A stretch of 64,000 nucleotides of DNA. Source: Hordeum vulgare subsp. vulgare. Its lineage: Eukaryota; Streptophyta; Magnoliopsida; Poales; Poaceae. A program made the position numbers and the translations under genes. The stretch's first letter is position 1. Every line of letters starts with the position of its first letter. The stretch lies in the NCBI RefSeq assembly GCF_904849725.1, contig NC_058518.1, positions 411,129,081 to 411,193,080 of the forward strand, given 5' to 3'. Positions 56,344 through 64,000 of this stretch are shown here, piece after piece. Below the pieces are notes generated by a model. That model was not told the DNA's origin. It did not search any database and saw only the letters and a program-made list of their open reading frames with translations.

Positions 56344-58465
56344 ATGAAGAATCTGAAAGATCCAAGAACCAAGATTGTTCCCTCTAAGACGAGGGGAGGT
56401 AAGGAAGTGTCATCTAGCTCTGCACTTGATTCACCCTCTATTTTGAGTAGAATTGCAACACCACCACCACATGCTATTAATCCTGATATGTCACAAGTAA
56501 TTGATGATGCTACTTGTGCTCTGAATGATGCTTATGATGATGCTAGTACATTGCTTGATGATACTATGCCACTAGGTGAATTTCTTGATCAACAACTTGC
56601 TAGAGCTAAATAAATTGAGCATGCTGAAACTGATGACACTAATGAAACTCATGGAGTCTTTGCCATTGAAAATATTGAAATACCTTTTAGCCACGACTAT
56701 CCTAGAACTAAAATACCTGAAGGTTATGATATGGATGAAGACATTGCTTGAGACTTTCTTGCTTGTATGGATAGAGAAGATCTTAGGAAACTACTATGCA
56801 AGTCGAAAGAAAAATCCTTGAATGATAGAATGAAATATGATCCTAAGTTTGCTACTTCACCTATCTTTGTTACCGATAAGGATTATGAATTCTCTGTTGG
56901 CCCACAAATAATCACTCTGGTTGAATCTGGTCCTTTTCATGGCTATCAAAATGAAACTATCGTGGCACATCTCACTAAGCTAAATGATAGAGCCACCCTA
57001 TTTACTAATGAGGAGAAAATTTCTACTATTATATCCTCAAATTATTTCTGTTCTCATTAAAGGGTGATGCTAATATTTGGTACAATACTCTTGCTCCTAG
57101 TTGTGTGTGTAGTCCCCAGGATAGGATCTACTACTTCTATGAAAAATATTTTCCTGCTCATAAGAAACAAGCTACCTTACAAGAAATATTTAACTTTGTG
57201 CAAATTGAAGAAGAGAGTCTCCCACAAGCTTGGGGAGGCTTCTCCAATTAGTTAATGCTTTACGTGATCATCCTCTTAAGAAAAATGAAATACTTGATAT
57301 ATTTTATAATGGTCTAACTGATGCCTCTAGGGACCACCTAGATAGTTGTGATGGTTGTGTTTTCAGGGAATGAACTGTCGAACAAGCTCAGGAATTATTG
57401 ACTAATATATTGAAGAATTATGATGAATGGACACTTCCTGAACCACTACCTAAGCCTACTCCGAAGAAGAGAGGTATCTTATTCCTTAGTCCTGAAACTA
57501 TGCAAGAGGCAAAGAAATGTATGAAGGAAAAAGGCATTAAAGTTGAAGATGTCAAGCATTTACCACCTATAGAAGAAATCCATGGTCTCCAAACACCACC
57601 ATGGGTGGTGGAGGTAAATTCTAATTTAATGTTTTATGAAGGTGACATCCCTTACAATAAACATCCTAGTCAATGCTTACATGAGTTTGATAATTATATT
57701 ATAAAGCAAGATCATTTCAATTCCTATGTTATGAAACAATTGAATGAAAACTCTGATATGATTGCTCGCTTAAGTGACTTGTTATTTAAAATCACCAATG
57801 ATGTAAGAGGTGTAGGAAAACATGCTTCTATGGTTCAAACCCAATTATAACATGTTGGTAAATCTCAAAGTGAGTTACTTCATGAAATGACTAATAATAT
57901 GAATGATCATGTTGTTAGAGTAATGACTAGAGGAGGAACAATGACTCAAGATCCACGATATCCAAAAGGTCATCCTAAAATAATTGATCAAGATTCACAA
58001 AGAATTAATATTGATGCCCCTAGTCCTTCTAAGTATAAAAATAAAAATAAAAATGATAGGACCTTGCATACTTCTAGTGAACCTGAATTAGGAAAACCTT
58101 CTGCTAATGCTAATGATATTTCTATCTTTGATGCTGAAACTCAATCTGGTAGTGAGCATTCACCTAGTGATAATGAAAGTGATAATGAAAATGATAATGA
58201 TGATGCTCATGTAGATGCTCAACCTGCCAATGATAAAGAACCAAATAATGATGTTGAGATAGTACCTGGTGTTGATCTTGATAACCCACAACGTAATAAT
58301 AAATGTTATGATAAAAGAGATTTTGTTGCTAGAAAACATGGTAACGAAACAAAGCCATGGGTTCAAAAACCCATGCCTTATCCACCTAAACCAACTAAAA
58401 AACACGATGAGGAATTTGAACACTTTGCTGAAATGCTTAGGCCAGTCTTTTGCATACTCGTTTAA
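56344..58465 (+). pseudogene. Element F gag, broken
   Basis: Starts MKNLKDPRTKIVPSK, matching E gag residue by residue. Stops occur near 56611 and 56750, and frameshifts near 57050 and 57250. Motifs still visible: KYDPKFATSPIFVTDKDYEF, YYFYEKYFPAHKKQATLQEI, LPQAWGG, and PKPTPKKRGILFLSPE. The C-terminal part is extremely Asn/Asp-rich (58140-58260). Same gag type as E. Confidence 0.82.
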
Positions 58466-59135
58466 CTGATCTTTTAAAGATGGCCCCTTATGCTAAATAC
58501 ATGAAAGACATCGTCACTAATAACAGAAAAATATCTGAAGCTGAAATATCTACCATGCTTGCTAATTATACCTTTAAGGATGGACTACCTAAAAAACTAG
58601 GAGATCGAGGAATACCAACTATACCATGTTCCATAAAAAATAACTATGTGAAAACTGCTTTATGTGATCTAGGAGATGGTGTTAGTGTTATGCCTTTATC
58701 TTTATACAAAAGACTTGACTTGAATAAACTCACACCTACTGAAATTTCATTGCAAATGGCTGGCAAATCAACAGCCATACCTATCAGTATTTGTGAGGAT
58801 GTACCCGTTGTTGTTGCTAATGTTACTATCTTAACAGAGTTTGTTATACTTGATATGCCTTAGGATGACAATATGTAAATTATCCTTGGTAGACCTTTCT
58901 TGAATACTGTAGGGGCTGTTACTGATTGCAACAAAAGCAAGGTCACTTTTCATGTCAATGGTAAACAACATACGATGCATTTTCCGAGGAAACAATTTCA
59001 AGTAAATGGTGTTAATGTTATTGAAAATCTCCGATTACCATAAGTGAAAGTTTTCAACTACCTCTACCTACATCCAAAAATAAATATGAGATACTTATTG
59101 TTGGGGATATGTCCATCCCCATGGAGGCAACTTAG
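58450..59135 (+). pseudogene. Element F protease, broken
   Basis: Continues after a frameshift: APYAKYMKDIVTNNRKIS, TIPCSIKNNYVKTALCDLGD, GVSVMPLSLYKRLDL, then ILGRPFLNTVGAVTDC. The position corresponding to GAG after D-L in E reads GDG here. In-frame stops occur near 58861 and 58876. The frame ends with a TAG at 59133. As in E, no RT follows. Confidence 0.82.
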
Positions 59136-59897
59136 TGTTGTACGAAAATTCTTCGGGATCATGCTAATTGGAAGTGGTTGTTAATAAGACTTGATCAACC
59201 TTATAAATGAATCATTTTCAAGAAGCATGAGGTCGATGAATTTAGTAGGCACAACTCTCTGTGTCCATTTTAATTTCCCTGTTATTTTTAGTTAGTTATA
59301 ATAAAAGTCATGATTATCTTGTTTTCTCATTTCCCCGTGCAATAAAAAAGTGCCCAAAAATAAAAGTTCTACAAATGATCTGGAATTTTTACATGAATGT
59401 TTTCTAAATATTTGGGAATTTCTGGCACTAAAAACATTGCAGGGGTGTGTCCTAGGTGGTCACTAGACACCAGGGTGCGCCAAGCCACCCCTGGAGTGGA
59501 CAGGTGTCTAGTGGGTCCCTTCATCCCACTTCATCACTCAACTCCAGAAAAAATAAATCCTTGTAGCTCTCTCTCTCATGTTCTTGCTCTCAAACCCGTG
59601 GATTTTGATCTCTTTGCTCGAAACTCCATTTCTGAAACTGTTTGGAGGGATTGCTCCTTGGTAAGTAAATCCCCCACTCCTCCAATTAGTTTTTGCTCTA
59701 GTGGTTTGTCTTAGGAGTAATTACCTACTCTTGGTGCTGCTGTAGATGAGCTTGCATGTTGAATTCTTGAATTTCCAAGTAGTTTGAATGCTTGTTTTAG
59801 GCTCTAGTCATCCTTATGAGTAGTTGCCACCATTCTTGTGAAGTTTCATTAACTCTAGTTCCTGACCCAAAAAAATCAGAAATTTGTTCTGGGAAAA
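59136..59897 (+). promoter_or_regulatory. Spacer before F ORF2: LTR-like inverted repeat and putative leader intron
   Basis: Holds a perfect 11-bp inverted repeat, cactagacacc (59461-59471) and ggtgtctagtg (59503-59513), which matches the hairpin of the F LTR (31696-31749). Upstream, aaaataaaagttct and tgatctggaatttt also have LTR-like wording. Downstream, a donor TTG|GTAAGT (intron from 59661) and an acceptor ATCAG (to 59879) enclose 219 bp just before ORF2. The E spacer has the same order and almost the same intron length. Confidence 0.5.
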
Positions 59898-60914
59898 ATG
59901 AACCTCTTTAGGAGGAGTTCATCCAAGAAGAATGCCAAGGGGGTTCTTGGTAAATCATCTACTGCTGGACTCAGGACTCCGCGATTGATGGAAGTCCGGC
60001 CGTGTGAATGGCCACACACTCCTTTCATGGAACAAGCCGGATTTTACCATGAGTTTGCAGAATTCGGGGCTAATTCCAGGTTGACCAACTTAATCGCAAA
60101 TGAGTGTGACCAATACCATACCCTCACTAATTCCTTGGTTCAAAATTTCTATTTCCTGAATAAGCATGATCCACATTTAGTGCAGTTTAAACTATATGCT
60201 GAAACTCGCCAAATACCGCTTACTGAGTTCTGTGAGATATGTTTAATTCCCCCTCACGGGGAATTAAGAGAACCCAAACTGGTTGAGTTTGAGGATTTCC
60301 TGCTGACCTTAACAATTGTTGAGACGAGGGGCGTATCGAAATCCATCGCCCCAAGCCTACAGTTTTCTTCAATGCACTACTTTCATTTATTTATCATGAA
60401 GTGTTTAACTGCTAGGGAGAAGGGTAGTATCCTTAGCACACCTGATCTTGCCATTTTGCGTCGAGCACTCCATAATGATCACACATTTAATTTGGGAGCT
60501 ATTATTGCTGGACTTTTACACAATAACAGATCTAAGGGTAAAATCCACGATGGTATTTGCCACTCGCTTAGCGAAACGCTTTAACATCCCTTTCCGTCAT
60601 GATGACTATATTTTTCCACAAGCTTATCTAGATCGCTAGTCTATGATTTATCACCAATTTATTGATAGTGATGATTCCTTGGGTAACCTCCTGTATAACT
60701 TAGTCTTTAGATAGGTTACCCGAGATATTATCCCGTCGCTTGCACCTTCTTTGTTTGATTCTATTGAACGAACGGATGCAAGATCATGCCTGAGGACATT
60801 ATTGCCTACCGGAACGCCTAGGCACCGGCCGAGTAGGAGCCCGAGGAATGGGACTCTCTGGTGCCGCCACCCAAACACTTCAAAATGAGGCAGGACGGCT
60901 ACTATGGGAGGTGA
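59898..60914 (+). pseudogene. Element F ORF2, ATHILA ORF1-like candidate, broken
   Basis: Opens MNLFRRSSSKKNAKG and is open for 228 codons. It shares with E: PCEWP, CDQYHTLTNSLVQNFYF, FKLYAETRQIPLTEFCEIC, MHYFHLFIMKCL, TPDLAILRRAL and FNLGAIIAGLLHNN. A frameshift near 60545 and further breaks follow. The shifted frames continue with AYLDR, HQFIDSD and a stretch like PSLAPSLFDSI, corresponding to VFDITLPARAFFDF of E, and end GYYGR, stop. Function unknown. Conservation in two diverged families argues it was once a selected protein. Confidence 0.65.
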
Positions 60915-63029
60915 TTACCAAGCTAGGCCAAAAGCCTAAACTTGGGGCAGTACGTGTTTCCATTGACTTTACATTCATGCTTGCATATTCTAGTTGTCGG
61001 TGTTCACACTCTTGCATGGTGCTATCCTTATTAGATTTATTTTATTTCCTTCTTCTTGTATGTTTGAAAATCTTGCAGAAAATCTCAAAATATTTCTCAC
61101 TTCTTTTCGGTTTTTCTTTCTAGCATAATTTAGTTGTAGTATTAAAAGAAAACCCAAAAAGATTTCTCTTTTCTTCTTTTACTTGTTGGGAGCTTTCCCG
61201 TGTAAATAATTTTTCTCGTTTTAGTTTTTCCTTCTTTAATTTTCTTTCATCTTGAAAAACTAAAAACTCCAAAAATATTTTAGTTTGTTTCTCTGAATTT
61301 CTTTTCCCTTCTTTGAGTTATACCCAAAGGGAAGACCATGATGAAAATATTCACTGGCTCTCATATGCATTGTTATTGATCTAATAAAGAGCACATATTA
61401 CTTTGTCTTCTCCTTTTGAATTAAATGTTGCAGATTCCAGCTTAGTCCACAACACTCTTGCATTCTTATTATTTTCATATGATTCGGTCGTGCAAGTGAA
61501 AGGCAATAATGACGATATTTTATGAAGTGACTGTGGCAAAGAGAAGCGGGTATGAACTCAACTTTTTTTGTTTTTGTAAATATGTTTAGACCAGTATCCT
61601 TGATTCAGCATATTATGATCAAACATGTTTGCAATAACAATTATAGATTATAGTTGTTCATGCCATGCTTAAGTAGCTAGGAGTGGATAGTGAGTTATCT
61701 TGGATGTCAACATGCATTAAAATGATTGTGATGTAGTATGATGATATGGTATCCTCCTTCGAATGTTCGAGTCGCTTGACTTGGCACATGTTCACGCATG
61801 TAGTTGAATCAAAACCAACATAGGCTCCACGATATCTATGTTCACGGTGTTCATATCCTACTCATGCTAGTATACAACGATGATTATTCATAAAGCATGT
61901 TCATGACCGTCTTTGCTCTCTCGCTGGCCGCTTCCCAACCTATTTGCTAGCTTTGCCTGTACTAAGTAGGAATACTACTTGTGCATCAAAATCGTTGAAA
62001 CAAAGTTATTCCAGATGAGTCCACCATACCTACCTATATGCGGCATTACCCTATTGTTCCTAGTAAATTTGCATGTGCCACCTCTAATATTTCAAATGAA
62101 CTTCTCTTTTGTGTGTCTGGACCGCTCATGGAGCGACAGAGGGTGGTCAGCATGTTCCGAGCTAAGCGGGTTATTCTCACGTTGAGTGTTCACTCGTTGT
62201 TGTAAGAGAGTGGCTGGTACTAGGGACTCCCAATCCCGAATCTTAAATTGCGAAATTAAACAAAACTCCCCCTGGATTGTTGTTGGTATGGACGACACCC
62301 GTGGATTCGGCTAGCCGTGGAGTGTGTTTGATTTGTGGAGGGGGGTAAACCTTTACTTTTACCGCTTGGGAACCACCACTAATTTGTTTAGCATGGAAGA
62401 TATCAATAACTCTTGGTCATAACGTTGACAGGAAGGGTGCACCTCGCAAAGTAATTTATCTCTTATTTTCGCTATGAGCTCTAGCACCGCTACAAATCCC
62501 TCCTTCCCTCTGCAAAGGGACTTTCTATTTACTTTCATGTTATTTTATCTTTACTTTGAGTCATCACCTTCTCAAATAGGCACCAGACCTGAGAGCACTA
62601 TTGTCATCCTTATGCTTTGTGTCTAGTTAATCATTGTTTGCAACATGACTGGAACTCTTTTACCATGAATTACAATGTCTAGTCCCTGCTTGAACTTTAG
62701 AGGTGCTCTACATTTATGTTTTGCGGTCTCAGAAAGGGCTAGAGAGATACAATTATTGCCATATTATATCATGATCGTTTTGACAAAGTGTTCATGTTTG
62801 AGATATCTTATTATTGCTCGCTAATTAATTATGACATTGATATGAGCTAATATAGTTTCTAAGGGTTACTGTCGATATGATTAGTCATGATTTATGATGA
62901 AAACTTGAGTGCTCTCTAAGCATGTATATGTAAACAAGAACAAAAGAGTCCATAAAAGTTTTTATTTATCACTTTCAGTTTGTCAACTGAATTTCTTGAG
63001 GACAAGTAATGCTTTAAGCTTGGAGTATT
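60915..63029 (+). other. Element F tail with polypurine tract, non-coding
   Basis: Just past ORF2 lies ctaggccaaaagcctaaac (60923-60941) followed by ttggggcagtacgtgttt, the counterpart of the E hairpin and purine tract. The rest is AT-rich without domains. The final tract (gctttaagcttggagtatt, 63011-63029) abuts the 3' LTR. Confidence 0.65.
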
Positions 63030-64000
63030 TGATACGTCTGCATCATATCTACTTTTCCTAACACCTTTGATCTTTTTTGGACTCTAACTTATATGATTTG
63101 AATGAAACTAACCCGTACTGACGTTGTTTTCAGCAAAACTGCCATGGTGTTGTTTTTGTGCAAAAATAAAAATATTGGAATCAAGATCCACCGGAGTGGG
63201 TACCATAGTAGCCCACTAGACATCAGGGTGTGCTAGGCGCCCCTGGCATGGCTTGGCGTACAGTGGGGCCCATGTGGCTCCGCTAACCGTAATTCCAACG
63301 CTATAAATTCCTATTATTGAAGAAAAAAATCAGAGAGGAAGTTTCATCGCGTTTCACGATATGGAGCCGCTGCCACCTCCTGTTCTTCATCGGGAGGCCT
63401 AATCTAGAGTCCGTTTGGGGCTCCGGAGAGGGGAACCTTTGGTCTTCGTCATCACCAACCCTCCTCCATCGCCAATTCCATGATGCTCTCCACCGGGAGT
63501 GAGTAATCCCTTCGCAGGCTTGCTAGTCGATGAAGAGCTAGATGAGATTCATCATGTAACCAAGTTAGTTTTGTTAGGGCTTGATCCCTAGTATCCACTA
63601 TGTTCGGAGATAGATGTTGCTATGACTTTGCTATGCTTAATGCTTGTCACTAGGGCCCGAGTGCCATGATTTCAGATATAAACCATTTATGTTTTCACCA
63701 TTATATCTATGTTCCTGATCCGATCTTGCAAGTTATATGCATCTACTACGTGTTAGGATCCGCTTACCTCAAAGTGACAATAATTGGGATTCTTTCGGGT
63801 GATTACCTAGTTTGGGGAGTTCATGCATTCAATATGTGTTAATGCTTTGTTCCTATTCTCTATTAAAAGGTGGCCTTAATATCCCTTAGTTTCCTTATGG
63901 ACCCCGCAGCCACGGGAGGGTAGAACAAAAGATGTCATGCAAGTTCTTTTTTATAAGCACGTATGACTATTTACAGAATACATGCCTACATTATATCGAT
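63030..64000 (+). repeat. 3' LTR of element F, cut off by the window end
   Basis: Starts tgatacgtctgcatcat and parallels 31459-32011 and 55410 onward, including the U3 region, ctataaattc, and the ccctagtatccactatgttc segment, with no D insertion. Some internal deletion is visible near 63165, where tggaatggactgaaacc of the 5' copy is missing. It should continue about 0.5 kb past the window. Confidence 0.85.

Larger units (their letters stand above)
31459..64000 (+). mobile_element. Element F: gypsy retrotransposon, runs past the window end
   Basis: The 5' LTR starts at 31459 (tgatacgtctcc), is broken by element D after 32011, and resumes at 55410 to end at 56266 (ttatca). The internal region (56267-63029) holds gag, protease and ORF2, all with stops or frameshifts. 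A 3' LTR begins at 63030 and is cut off by the window end. The left flank cgccg (31454-31458) should reappear after the 3' LTR outside the window. No RT, RNase H or integrase is present. E is a related element of the same layout. Confidence 0.82.

Overview
The window looks like nuclear DNA of a large-genome grass, most likely Triticeae (wheat, barley, Aegilops or a relative). The evidence is one intron-containing plant gene, several copies of a 160-bp Stowaway/Mariner MITE flanked by TA and beginning CTCCCTCCGTTCC, and long LTR retrotransposons nested inside one another. No bacterial operon, CRISPR array, rRNA gene or complete tRNA gene was seen.

Left part (1-8 kb): anonymous GC-rich and then AT-rich DNA, a cluster of Stowaway-type MITEs, a 623-bp foldback element with a 9-bp target duplication (Mutator-like, 2652-3274), and the only host gene I can support. 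That gene is SGF11, the zinc-finger subunit of the SAGA deubiquitination module, on the minus strand with three exons between 4154 and 6760. Its 2-kb second intron carries a MITE.

Middle part (8-29.5 kb): an old, stop-ridden Ty3/gypsy element (A, + strand; gag, protease, reverse transcriptase, RNase H, integrase) cut into pieces by later insertions. These are a truncated gypsy element (G, 11311-13106), a 463-bp hAT-like element (13938-14400), a copia-type or LARD-like element with a 2.9-kb LTR (C1, 14460-19549, TSD tccta) and a non-autonomous gypsy element on the minus strand (B, 19704-26807). A stops at a solo or truncated LTR (H).

Right part (28.3-64 kb): a stack of insertions read from TG...CA ends and 5-bp target duplications. 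H is split by C2 (a minus-strand copy of the C1 LTR). C2 is split by F (gypsy, +, starts 31459, runs off the window). F is split inside its 5' LTR by D (gypsy, -, 32012-55404, TSD ctggt). D is split inside its 5' LTR by E (gypsy, -, 38422-54415, TSD cgcct). E is split inside gag by C3 (copia, -, 44545-51095, TSD agcat).

E and F belong to a gypsy lineage that encodes gag-protease but shows no reverse transcriptase, RNase H or integrase. Instead, both carry a second ORF (ORF2) about 0.8 kb downstream of protease. The two ORF2 proteins are clearly homologous. Each is preceded by a segment resembling that element's own LTR promoter region, sharing its inverted repeat, and by a putative leader intron of about 220 bp. 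ORF2 resembles ATHILA ORF1-type (envelope-position) proteins only in general layout. B and D form a second non-autonomous lineage with another ORF family of unknown function and repeated internal copies of the polypurine tract. These two systems are the best candidates for something under-described. All element boundaries come from reading repeats and duplications by eye. No database search was possible, so no family names are assigned.
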